The position numbers and the translations under genes are program-made. The notes under the pieces are model-generated. The model searched no databases. It was not told where the DNA came from and saw only the letters and a list, made by a program, of their open reading frames with translations. Shown here one piece after another: positions 6,873 to 14,357 of a stretch of DNA of 34,419 nucleotides (positions within the stretch are counted from its first letter, which is position 1; every line of letters begins with the position of its first letter). Source of the DNA: Desulfosporosinus hippei DSM 8344 (GTDB lineage Bacteria; Bacillota; Desulfitobacteriia; Desulfitobacteriales; Desulfitobacteriaceae); the NCBI RefSeq assembly GCF_900100785.1, contig NZ_FNCP01000038.1, positions 1 through 34,419 of the forward strand, in the 5' to 3' direction.

Positions 6873-6924
6873 AACGGGGACGATCCCTTTGAAACATAAT
6901 TGTTTTAAAGGGATCGTCCCCGTT
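6873..6924. repeat. Long hairpin with 23-bp arms (gggacgatccc type)
   Basis: AACGGGGACGATCCCTTTGA... (6873-6895) pairs with 6902-6924 over 23 bp with one G-U pair, loop ataatt. It may terminate speE transcription (a short T-stretch follows). Its near-perfect arms also resemble the ggggacgrtccc-type dispersed palindromes common in Clostridia; that relation is from memory and unverified. The rest of 6791-7077 shows no gene. Confidence 0.6.
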
Positions 6925-7077
6925 TATAATATTTGTCTTGAAGTAGAATCAAAACTTGAATTTATGGAAATATTAAGGAATGTCCAATGTATTTTTAAAA
7001 ATTAAAAGTACTAATAGATTGGCCCAACCGAAATATGGCTTAAGTAAGGTCATATACTCTACTATGGAGGGGTGCCA

Positions 7078-7950
7078 GTGGAACATTCCGTACAATTAGG
7101 AACTCAATATTATCGGGAGAGTATCTGTGCTCGTTTACAAGAGTTGCAAGACCAAGAAGAACTCCCTTTTCAAATTATAGAGCATCAACAAGGGAAACGC
7201 TGGGTGATTGAGTGTCAGTTCCAAGACTCATCATTAGACACCATGGAAAATGAAGAGGTGGTTCAGAAAATCCACCGCTATTATTTAGCGAATGCTTTGG
7301 CCGAGACTATCTTACTGCATTGGGAAAAAGACCATGTTGTAAAGATACTTAAGAAACGGCCTGACTTAAAACAAGATAATTGGAAAATGCTTTTGAATAA
7401 GGCTCTAGACTATTTGAATAAGGGACTGGGTCAAGTTCGAGGGAATCGGGTTAACCGCAAAACAAGCCTGGTCACCCAGATTTTAAATTGTTTAGATGAT
7501 AGTTCAGTATTCGATATTGAAGGCTTTCTGCGTTTTCGAGCGAGCGACTATAAGAGTGAAGTAAATAAAGCAGTGGAGTTTGCCATAGAGGAGTATATTG
7601 TCGAAAGAGAATACATTGAGTTTATTGAACTTCTAAAGCATTTTGTAGATAGTCAAAAGCCACGGCTTGAGTGTTTACATGTTGGCATGACACCCCAGGG
7701 GAAATTTCATCTCTATAATGATGAGGGGGTCAAAGTAACTCATCAATTCCTTGAAGATTACCAACTAGACAATATTCACGAGTTAGGGTACGAAGATTTA
7801 TTGGTAAGTGCTTTAATTGCTGTGGCACCGCGGGAAATCACCTTACATATTCGGTATGAGGGATATAAAGACACTTTAGAGACAATTCGTAATGTCTTTG
7901 GGGATCGTGTTCACGACTGTCAAGGATGCGGCTTGTGTGAAAAGTTTTGA
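7078..7950 (+). CDS. ytxC: YtxC-family sporulation-associated protein
   Basis: The sequence and position directly before thrS match the YtxC family, conserved in endospore formers; in Bacillus subtilis ytxC also precedes thrS. The biochemical role is unknown. The frame opens at GTG 7072, but GGAGG (7066-7070) is only one base from it; GTG at 7078 gives a normal seven-base spacing, so a 290-residue product is chosen. It is largely helical and charged, without membrane segments or signal peptide. The C-terminus is unusual, ending in a cysteine cluster DCQGCGLCEKF. The thrS promoter overlaps the stop codon. Confidence 0.8.
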   Translation: MEHSVQLGTQYYRESICARLQELQDQEELPFQIIEHQQGKRWVIECQFQDSSLDTMENEEVVQKIHRYYLANALAETILLHWEKDHVVKILKKRPDLKQDNWKMLLNKALDYLNKGLGQVRGNRVNRKTSLVTQILNCLDDSSVFDIEGFLRFRASDYKSEVNKAVEFAIEEYIVEREYIEFIELLKHFVDSQKPRLECLHVGMTPQGKFHLYNDEGVKVTHQFLEDYQLDNIHELGYEDLLVSALIAVAPREITLHIRYEGYKDTLETIRNVFGDRVHDCQGCGLCEKF

Positions 7951-7976
7951 CAGATAAGAAAGATCTTTGTTATAAT
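7947..7976 (+). promoter_or_regulatory. Promoter of the thrS T-box transcript
   Basis: TTGACA (7947-7952) overlaps the ytxC stop codon; an 18-bp spacer leads to TATAAT (7971-7976). Transcription start is expected near 7983. Confidence 0.85.
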
Positions 7977-7982
7977 AAGTAA

Positions 7983-8284
7983 TATTCCTTAATTCTTGGA
8001 GTTAGGAATGTCAGTTAAGTGAAACCTCATATTAAAATACACTTTAAATCATTGATGGGGAGAGTATCCTAGAACCCTATCGTGCAAGAGAGGGAATGCC
8101 AAAGGCTGAAAGCATTTCTCGCGATCGTATAGGAGAAGACCACCCTTGAGTGTTGGGCTGAAATAAGTAAGCTTAGCCGTTTCCCGCGTTAAGGGATCGA
8201 GCGAAAGGGTTTAATAAGCCTTTTCAATTGGGTGGAACCACGGGAGTAAACTCTCGTCCCTACTAGTAGGGACGAGAGTTTTTG
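7983..8284 (+). promoter_or_regulatory. T-box leader of thrS
   Basis: The leader has an AGTA-containing Stem I start (about 8058), a likely specifier ACC (Thr) near 8138 (gaagACCacc), the T-box sequence gggtggaaccacgg (8230-8243) and a strong intrinsic terminator AACTCTCGTCCCTA/TAGGGACGAGAGTT (8248-8284) with a T-run. Uncharged tRNA-Thr should pair with specifier and T-box and block terminator formation. About 160 bp separate the terminator from the thrS start; they include another small hairpin near 8380-8402 of unknown role. Confidence 0.9.
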
Positions 8285-8446
8285 TTTTACCAAGCAGAAG
8301 CCCAAACTTGTATTTTAAAAGTGCACCTAGGTTGAGACCTTCGGCAGGAGTTTGTGTGAACAAGTGTTCTTTACTTGCTAGAGATTTAAAGAATCTACTA
8401 GTAAAAAGATAGCCAGAATTTTAAACTAAGGTAAGGAGTGATTTCG

Positions 8447-10381
8447 ATGATTAAGATTACTTTAAAAGATGGCTCAGTACGAGAGGTTGAACAAGGAACG
8501 ACCATAGCAGGGCTTGCAGCTTCCATATCTCGTGGATTAGCCAAGGTAGCTGTAGCGGGCAAAGTTAACGACGAAATGAAGGATCTTTCTTGCCAGCTTA
8601 CTGAAGATGCCGCTGTTGAGATCGTAACGATAGACAGCGATGAAGGACTAGACGTATTAAGACACTCCACGGCGCACTTGATGGCCGAAGCTGTAGCTAA
8701 TTTATTTCCGGGAACAAAGTTCGGAATAGGGCCCTCAATTGCTAAGGGTTACTACTATGACTTCGATTCGGAGCATGTCTTTACTCCGGAAGACTTAGCA
8801 AGCATTGAGAAAGAAATGAGCCGTCTGGTCAAGGAAAAGAACGAATATAAGCGCCGAGAGGTCACTCGAGAAGAGGCTCTAAGTCATTTTGGAGAGTTAG
8901 GGGAAAAATACAAGGTTGAGCTAATTGAAGGACTTCCTGAGGATGCTACTATTTCCATGTACACTCAAGGAAATTTTACTGACCTTTGCGCGGGACCCCA
9001 TCTACCGTCAACGGCCAATATTAAAGCCTTTAAACTTATGAGCCTAGCCGGTGCATATTGGCGCGGGAGCGAAAAGAATAAGATGCTCCAACGTATTTAC
9101 GGAACAGCATTTGCAAAACCTGCAGATCTAGAAGAGCACTTATTCAAATTAGAAGAAGCAAAACGGCGTGATCATCGCAAACTAGGTTTAGAGCTGGATC
9201 TCTTTAGCTTACACGAAGAGGGCCCAGGATTCCCGTTTTTTCATCCTAAAGGTATGATCTTGCGCAATGAGCTGGAAGATTTTTGGAGAAAAGAACACCG
9301 CAGACGGGGATATCAAGAAATTAAAACTCCGATTATCTTGAATCGATCAATGTGGGAACAATCCGGTCACTGGGATCACTACAAAGAGAATATGTATTTC
9401 ACAGAAATCGATGATCAGGATTTCGCAGTAAAGCCAATGAACTGCCCCGGTGGTATGATCATGTATAAAACAAAGATGCACAGTTATCGTGACCTGCCTC
9501 TTCGAGTCGGTGAGTTGGGTCTCGTGCATCGGCATGAGCTTTCAGGTGCCCTGCACGGATTATTAAGGGTTCGCAATTTCACGCAAGATGATGCCCACAT
9601 CTTTATGCTGCCGTCCCAGATTAAGGAAGAACTAATCGGAGTTATTGAACTGGTTGATTATTTCTATAAAGTTTTTGGCTTTGATTATCATGTTGAATTA
9701 TCCACACGCCCGGAAGATTCCATGGGTTCAGATGAGGATTGGGAAACTGCCACCAGATCTCTTCAGGAGGCCTTAGAAGAGAAAGGGATAGAGTATAAAG
9801 TTAATCCTGGTGACGGAGCCTTTTATGGCCCTAAAATCGATTTTCATGTAGAGGATTGCCTGGATCGAACTTGGCAATGTGGTACGATTCAACTTGACTT
9901 CCAAATGCCTGAGAAATTTGATTTATCCTATATTGGTGAAGATGGACAAAAGCACCGCCCGGTAATGATTCATCGGGTCGTATACGGAAGTATCGAACGC
10001 TTTATTGCCCTTCTGACCGAGCATTATGCAGGGGCTTTTCCCGTTTGGCTGGCACCGGTTCAAGTACGTATCCTGCCGATCAGCGAACGGCATCATGAGT
10101 ATGCTAAATCTCTCGCATCTCGTCTTAACGATCTCGACATCAGAGTTGAAACAGATGAGCGCAAGGAAAAAATCAGTTATAAAATTCGAGAGGCCCAAAC
10201 GGAAAAAGTTCCATTTACGCTAGTTGTGGGAGATCAAGAAGCCGAGTCTAACATGGCGGCGGTTCGTAGGTATGGTCAGGGAGACGCAGGGGAAAAAATG
10301 TCAGTAGATGCTTTCATTGCGCTTGTACAAGAAGAAATTGCCAGCAAAAAAGCTTTGAAGGCAACTAGTAAAGAAAAGTAG
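8447..10381 (+). CDS. thrS: Threonine--tRNA ligase
   Basis: Class II synthetase charging tRNA-Thr, 644 residues (normal). Order: TGS domain (1-60), editing/second additional domain (about 65-225) with HSTAHL and a C-x-G-P-H signature, catalytic core, and C-terminal anticodon-binding domain (about 540-640). The zinc ligands of the active site are recognisable: C333 in MNCPGG, H384 in TQDDAH, and H509 in MIHRVVYGS. The start is ATG at 8447, eight bases after AAGGAG (8433-8438); the GTG at 8438 lies inside that ribosome binding site and is rejected. Expression is controlled by the T-box upstream. Confidence 0.98.
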   Translation: MIKITLKDGSVREVEQGTTIAGLAASISRGLAKVAVAGKVNDEMKDLSCQLTEDAAVEIVTIDSDEGLDVLRHSTAHLMAEAVANLFPGTKFGIGPSIAKGYYYDFDSEHVFTPEDLASIEKEMSRLVKEKNEYKRREVTREEALSHFGELGEKYKVELIEGLPEDATISMYTQGNFTDLCAGPHLPSTANIKAFKLMSLAGAYWRGSEKNKMLQRIYGTAFAKPADLEEHLFKLEEAKRRDHRKLGLELDLFSLHEEGPGFPFFHPKGMILRNELEDFWRKEHRRRGYQEIKTPIILNRSMWEQSGHWDHYKENMYFTEIDDQDFAVKPMNCPGGMIMYKTKMHSYRDLPLRVGELGLVHRHELSGALHGLLRVRNFTQDDAHIFMLPSQIKEELIGVIELVDYFYKVFGFDYHVELSTRPEDSMGSDEDWETATRSLQEALEEKGIEYKVNPGDGAFYGPKIDFHVEDCLDRTWQCGTIQLDFQMPEKFDLSYIGEDGQKHRPVMIHRVVYGSIERFIALLTEHYAGAFPVWLAPVQVRILPISERHHEYAKSLASRLNDLDIRVETDERKEKISYKIREAQTEKVPFTLVVGDQEAESNMAAVRRYGQGDAGEKMSVDAFIALVQEEIASKKALKATSKEK

Positions 10382-10406
10382 AATATACGTTTGTTTGATG
10401 AGGCAA

Positions 10407-10435
10407 TTGACAATGTAATTGTTTTGATGTAAGAT
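10407..10435 (+). promoter_or_regulatory. Promoter of infC-rpmI-rplT
   Basis: TTGACA (10407-10412), 17-bp spacer, TAAGAT (10430-10435). Confidence 0.85.
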
Positions 10436-10441
10436 ATACGA

Positions 10442-10569
10442 TATCAAGCAGAAGCCATCCGCTTCTCACCTTACGGCGTTTGTCGATAGGGTTCTTCTGG
10501 TCCTGAGCTTAACGTTTGCTTTGTGATTGTTTAGAAGACGGGTGGTTAGCCATCCGTCTTTTTGTTTTT
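10442..10569 (+). promoter_or_regulatory. Ribosomal protein L20 leader with attenuator
   Basis: The transcribed leader before infC ends in an intrinsic terminator AAGACGGGTGG (10535-10545), loop TTAG, CCATCCGTCTT (10550-10560) and a T-rich tail. In low-G+C Firmicutes, excess L20 binds such a leader and promotes termination ahead of infC-rpmI-rplT. Gene order and terminator position fit that system; the exact L20 binding fold was not computed. Confidence 0.75.
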
Positions 10570-10600
10570 TTGAATTAAAATTTTTAGGAGGTGGTCTCTT

Positions 10601-11116
10601 ATTAGCAAGGACTTAAGAATTAATGACGAAATCCGGGTAAGGGATGTTCGTCTCGTCGGTGAAGAAGGAGAGCAACTCGGGATTATGACCTCTAGAGATG
10701 CCCTAAGCCTGGCGGTCGAGAAATCGTTAGATCTCGTAGAGATTGCACCGACGGCTAAGCCCCCGGTATGCAAATTAATGGACTACGGCAAGTATAAGTA
10801 TGAACAGGCTAAGCGAGATAAAGAAGCTCGTAAGAAGCAAAAGAGCATGGAAATTAAAGAAGTCAAACTGCGTCCGAATATTGAGGACCATGACTTTGAG
10901 ACCAAAGCCCGTAACGCCCAACGTTTTCTTCAAGACGGGGATAAAGTTAAAGTGACAATAATGTTCCGAGGACGTGAAGTCACTCATCCTGAGCTTGGTA
11001 GAGCCCTATGTATAAGACTGGCCGAGTTTTGCAAAGCCGAGTCTACCGTAGAACGCGAACCAAAACTTGAAGGTCGAAATATGATCATGATTCTAGCTAC
11101 TATTAAACACGATTAA
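10601..11116 (+). CDS. infC: Translation initiation factor IF-3 (ATT start)
   Basis: IF-3 binds the 30S subunit and checks start-codon/initiator-tRNA pairing. The first in-frame ATG (10685) would delete about 28 conserved N-terminal residues. The homologous N-terminus (SKDLRINDEIRVRDVRLVG) runs back to an ATT codon at 10601, placed nine bases after AGGAGG, giving 171 residues, the usual size. ATT is the rare codon used by infC in other bacteria and makes the gene sensitive to its own product. Both IF-3 domains are complete: the N-domain with the YGKYKYEQ linker and the C-domain with IKEVKLRPNIEDHDF. First gene of the infC-rpmI-rplT operon. Confidence 0.95.
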   Translation: MSKDLRINDEIRVRDVRLVGEEGEQLGIMTSRDALSLAVEKSLDLVEIAPTAKPPVCKLMDYGKYKYEQAKRDKEARKKQKSMEIKEVKLRPNIEDHDFETKARNAQRFLQDGDKVKVTIMFRGREVTHPELGRALCIRLAEFCKAESTVEREPKLEGRNMIMILATIKHD

Positions 11117-11138
11117 TGCAAAAGGGGGATAACACATA

Positions 11139-11336
11139 ATGCCTAAAATGAAAACACATCGCGGCGCAGCAAAGCGCTTTAAGAAAACGGGAACCGGTAA
11201 AATTGTCCGCATGCATGCATTTACCAGTCATATTTTAGAGAAAAAATCACCCAAGAGAAAGCGGAATTTACGTAAATCAACCGTAATGCATAAGACCGAT
11301 GCAAAACGGATTGCTAATTTAATTGTCTATCTATAA
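11139..11336 (+). CDS. rpmI: 50S ribosomal protein L35
   Basis: The 65-residue, lysine/arginine-rich protein starts [20 protein letters not shown], the L35 signature, and ends with the usual hydrophobic IANLIVYL tail. The start follows an AAAGGGGG ribosome binding site. It lies between infC and rplT, the conserved order, and shares their L20-controlled promoter. Confidence 0.98.
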   Translation: MPKMKTHRGAAKRFKKTGTGKIVRMHAFTSHILEKKSPKRKRNLRKSTVMHKTDAKRIANLIVYL

Positions 11337-11364
11337 AAACTTGAGGTAAAAGGAGGTCTTCGAA

Positions 11365-11724
11365 ATGGCTCGTGTAAAAAAAGGCATAACTAAGCATAAA
11401 CGCCACAAAAAGATATTAAAGCTAGCAAAAGGATATCGTGGAGGAAAGAGCAAACTCTATCGTCCGGCGAATGAACAAGTCTTAAAGTCGTTAGCATATT
11501 CTTATGCTCACAGAAAAGATAATAAAGGCAACTTCCGAAAGCTTTGGATTGCCAGAATTAACGCAGCTGCCCGTATCAATGGTTTATCCTACAGTCGTAT
11601 GATGAACGGATTGAAAATGGCTGGAGTTTCCGTTAATCGCAAAATGTTAGCAGAACTCGCAATCAGTGATGCTGCAGCGTTTACCGAAATTGTCAATGTT
11701 GCGAAAGCACAAATTAAAGCGTAA
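11365..11724 (+). CDS. rplT: 50S ribosomal protein L20
   Basis: The 119-residue protein starts [19 protein letters not shown] and continues [13 protein letters not shown], typical of L20. It is a primary 23S rRNA binder needed for large-subunit assembly and the expected repressor of this operon through the leader before infC. A strong AAAAGGAGGT ribosome binding site precedes it. Last gene of the operon; a terminator follows directly. Confidence 0.98.
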   Translation: MARVKKGITKHKRHKKILKLAKGYRGGKSKLYRPANEQVLKSLAYSYAHRKDNKGNFRKLWIARINAAARINGLSYSRMMNGLKMAGVSVNRKMLAELAISDAAAFTEIVNVAKAQIKA

Positions 11725-11728
11725 GTTT

Positions 11729-11755
11729 AGGAGGATGCAAAGCATCCTCTTTTTC
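11729..11755 (+). terminator. Terminator of infC-rpmI-rplT
   Basis: AGGAGGATGC (11729-11738), loop AAA, GCATCCTCTT with a following ttttc run, five bases after the rplT stop codon. Confidence 0.9.
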
Positions 11756-11810
11756 TTCATACTATCAGAAAGTATAAACTTACGTTATATACTGCAAGAA
11801 GGTTTAACCC

Positions 11811-11830
11811 GTGCGAAGACAGTGTCTTCG
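11811..11830 (+). repeat. 20-bp hairpin repeat, copy 1
   Basis: GTGCGAAGACAGTGTCTTCG, itself a hairpin (CGAAGAC/GTCTTCG, loop AGT), preceded by tttaaccc. Identical copies lie at 11893 and 17204 and an inverted near-copy at 17691. Confidence 0.85.
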
Positions 11831-11892
11831 TCTAAGCATAAGTGCAACTAAGGCTGCCGCCTTCGCCTGCGGCTTTTACGCCAAGTTAACAC

Positions 11893-11912
11893 GTGCGAAG
11901 ACAGTGTCTTCG
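11893..11912 (+). repeat. 20-bp hairpin repeat, copy 2
   Basis: Identical to copy 1, in the same orientation and 82 bp away, preceded by gttaacac. Confidence 0.85.
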
Positions 11913-12111
11913 GGTGCCAGCCAAGTTTTCTTTATACACGGATAACTGCTGAAAGTCTTGGTTTAACCTGCAGATTAGCCAAATACTGATATATCCGGTA
12001 TGTATTCAGGTCATTCTCTCTTGTTTAAAAGTGGCGGCCGCGGTTAAAGCCGTACTTTAATTTAGCAAATCAAGCTAAAGCTGAACAAATTTGTACGGAG
12101 GTGGGCAAAGA

Positions 12112-12906
12112 GTGATTGAGTCATTACAAAATGAGCAGGTTAAATATGTTGCCTCTTTACAAAGGCGTAAAGCGCGTGAGGAGTCCAAGGCCTATGTTAT
12201 TGAAGGATGGCGATTTGTCGAAGAGGGAGTGCGCAGAAACGCGCCGCTTATTAAGGTCTTTGTTTGCTTAGACTGTGAAGGGTTAGAATGGCGGTATATT
12301 CGGACAAAGCTAGTTGAGCGAGGGATTCCTTATGAGGAAGTAGATGCTCGTGTCCTGCGGAAGATGAGCGCTACAGAGGAACCTCAAGGGATTTTAGCCC
12401 TAGTACGCCAAACAACTTATTCGTGGTCAGATTTACATATTAATTCAAAGACAGTGGTTCTGGTTGTGGATGGCATTCAAGATCCCGGAAATTTGGGAAC
12501 CATTTTACGCACAGCGTTGGCTGCAGGAGTCAGCAATGTTTGCCTGACTCCCGGAACTGTTGATTTATATAATCCGAAGGTCTTACGAAGTACCATGGGG
12601 GCAATTTTTTCGTTAGTTCTTCTGCCTGGTCAACCGCCGGAAGATATTCTTAGCTTTTGCAGGAATCAGAAGCTTAATGTTTTGATGGGTGATGTGCAAG
12701 GGACTCCCATTTATCAGGCAAAGCTAGCAGAAGGCCCCTTAGCTCTAATTGTCGGAAACGAGGGTAAAGGTCCGTCTCAGTCCTTTCGCGAGGCAGATAT
12801 TCAGCGGATTACTATTCCTATGGCCCAAGAAGTAGAGTCCCTGAATGTCGCTATGGCGACGGGGATTTTGCTTTATGAAATTGTTCGCCAAAGGGGATTC
12901 TTGTAA
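12112..12906 (+). CDS. SpoU/TrmH-family RNA 2'-O-methyltransferase (YsgA-like)
   Basis: The 264-residue protein has an N-terminal substrate-binding domain (about 1-100, with AYVIEGWRFVEEG) and a SPOUT domain with the three SpoU motifs: NLGTILRTALAAG, LIVGNEGKG and IPMAQEVESLNVAMATGILLYE. It uses S-adenosylmethionine to methylate a ribose, most likely in 23S rRNA. The position before pheS matches Bacillus ysgA. GTG at 12112, eight bases after GGAGGTG, is preferred to the TTG at 12091 that precedes this ribosome binding site. The target nucleotide cannot be told from sequence. The pheS promoter overlaps its stop codon. Confidence 0.9.
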   Translation: MIESLQNEQVKYVASLQRRKAREESKAYVIEGWRFVEEGVRRNAPLIKVFVCLDCEGLEWRYIRTKLVERGIPYEEVDARVLRKMSATEEPQGILALVRQTTYSWSDLHINSKTVVLVVDGIQDPGNLGTILRTALAAGVSNVCLTPGTVDLYNPKVLRSTMGAIFSLVLLPGQPPEDILSFCRNQKLNVLMGDVQGTPIYQAKLAEGPLALIVGNEGKGPSQSFREADIQRITIPMAQEVESLNVAMATGILLYEIVRQRGFL

Positions 12907-12930
12907 AACGACGAAGTAATATGCTATAAT
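12901..12930 (+). promoter_or_regulatory. Promoter of the pheS T-box transcript
   Basis: TTGTAA (12901-12906, over the upstream stop codon), 18-bp spacer, TATAAT (12925-12930). Confidence 0.65.
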
Positions 12931-12939
12931 TTCTCTAAA

Positions 12940-13275
12940 CATTGATAAGTGCTTGGGAAGGTCTTCATTGGGTTGATTCTGGCATAGTGGAGACTTATAA
13001 TGAGTCCTAAAATTTTATAGGCAGTAGTATAAAACGATGATCAGGTTAAAAGGATATTTTCTTTACAGGGAAGCAGGGTCAAGATTGAGAGCCGGCTGGG
13101 AAGATATCCTCCTCAGGTCTGTAGAGGTTTAATTTCCCCTGTGAGCGGTCTATTGATTTGTAGGTAGACCCGGTATCCACCGTTAATTGGAACTTAAGTG
13201 TGGTTGATATACCAAACTAGGGTGGTACCGCGAGAGTAGACTCTCGTCCCTTTTTGAGGGGCGGGTGTTTTTTTT
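12940..13275 (+). promoter_or_regulatory. T-box leader of pheST
   Basis: A long leader contains Stem I arms acaggga (about 13066)/ttcccctgt (about 13134) with a likely TTC (Phe) specifier on the 3' strand, the T-box sequence agggtggtaccgcg (13219-13232) and a terminator ACTCTCGTCCC (13240-13250)/GGGGCGGGTGT with a T-run (13268-13275). The specifier assignment is from inspection, not a computed fold. Confidence 0.88.
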
Positions 13276-13321
13276 ATGTTGGCAGCTTATAGCGATATGG
13301 ATTTTGGAAAGGGTGATTTAC

Positions 13322-14344
13322 TTGAAGAGTGAAATACTGCGCATTAAAGAAGAGGCCTTAAAAAACCTTAGGGAGTTGGAAAGCCCTGAGGCTCTACAGG
13401 AGCTGAAAGTCAAAATCTTAGGTAAAAAAGGCTCCTTAACCGCTATGCTTCGTCAGATGGGAGGCTTAAGCCCTGAGGAAAGGCCTATTATGGGGCAAGT
13501 AGTCAATGAGGTTCGTACTCGTCTGGAACAGGCCTGGGAAGAACGAAGTGCGGAACTAGAGGCAATGGCCTTGCAAATGAGACTGGCAACGGAGCGGATT
13601 GATATTACCTTGCCGGGGACTCGTATCTCCAGAGGACATATCCACCCTCTCACCCAGGTTATCGAAGAGATTGAAGATATCTTTTTAGGTATGGGTTTTC
13701 AGATTGCCGAAGGACCGGAAATTGAGTCAGACTACTATAATTTTGAAGCCCTTAATCTTCCTAAGGAACATCCCGCCCGTGAGATGCAAGACTCCTTCTA
13801 TATAACCGAAGAGATTTTGCTGCGAACTCAGACCTCTCCTGTTCAGGTTCGAACTATGGAGAAACTCCATCCTCAGCTTCCTGTGAAAATTATTGCTCCA
13901 GGAAAAGTCTATCGTAACGATGATGATGCTACCCATTCCCCCATGTTTCACCAGGTTGAAGGGCTGGTAGTTGACCAGGGCATCCGGATGTCTGATCTTA
14001 AGGGGATTCTCTTAAACTTTTCCCGGGAGATGTTCGGCGAGTCCAGAGAAATTCGTTTAAGGCCAAGTTTTTTCCCGTTCACTGAGCCAAGTGCAGAGGT
14101 AGATGTGTCCTGTATGCTCTGTGGAGGGGCAGGATGCCGGCTTTGCAAAGGAACGGGATGGATAGAGATTTTAGGCTCGGGGATGGTTCATCCAAAGGTT
14201 TTAGAGATGGGTGGATATAATCCCCAGGTTGTTACCGGATTTGCTTTTGGTATGGGTGTAGAGCGAATTGCAATTCTAAAGTATGGAATTGAAGATATGA
14301 GACTCTTATTTGATAACGATTTACGATTCTTGCAGCAGTTTTAA
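13322..14344 (+). CDS. pheS: Phenylalanine--tRNA ligase, alpha subunit
   Basis: Catalytic subunit of the alpha2-beta2 class II enzyme. The frame is open from 13265, but family alignment and GGAAAGGGTGA point to TTG at 13322, giving 340 residues (normal). The N-terminal coiled coil binds tRNA-Phe (about 1-85; [23 protein letters not shown]). The catalytic domain has [11 protein letters not shown], motif 2 around [20 protein letters not shown] and motif 3 [32 protein letters not shown] segment supplies the four-cysteine insertion seen in many bacterial PheS. Followed by pheT after 13 bases; both are controlled by the T-box. Confidence 0.97.
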   Translation: MKSEILRIKEEALKNLRELESPEALQELKVKILGKKGSLTAMLRQMGGLSPEERPIMGQVVNEVRTRLEQAWEERSAELEAMALQMRLATERIDITLPGTRISRGHIHPLTQVIEEIEDIFLGMGFQIAEGPEIESDYYNFEALNLPKEHPAREMQDSFYITEEILLRTQTSPVQVRTMEKLHPQLPVKIIAPGKVYRNDDDATHSPMFHQVEGLVVDQGIRMSDLKGILLNFSREMFGESREIRLRPSFFPFTEPSAEVDVSCMLCGGAGCRLCKGTGWIEILGSGMVHPKVLEMGGYNPQVVTGFAFGMGVERIAILKYGIEDMRLLFDNDLRFLQQF

Positions 14345-14357
14345 GGGGGAAAGGTTC

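Larger units (their letters stand above)
11756..12090. other. Non-coding gap carrying two hairpin repeats
   Basis: No supported gene. It holds two direct copies of the GTGCGAAGAC...GTCTTCG repeat (11811, 11893) bracketing a G+C-rich hairpin GCCGC/GCGGC (about 11856-11873) followed by tttt. Further on, AAAGTGGC/GCCGTACTTT can pair around a G+C-rich centre near 12028-12058. Confidence 0.5.

Noticed and set aside
8438-8446. GTG start for thrS
   Set aside because: It overlaps the ribosome binding site that serves the ATG at 8447.
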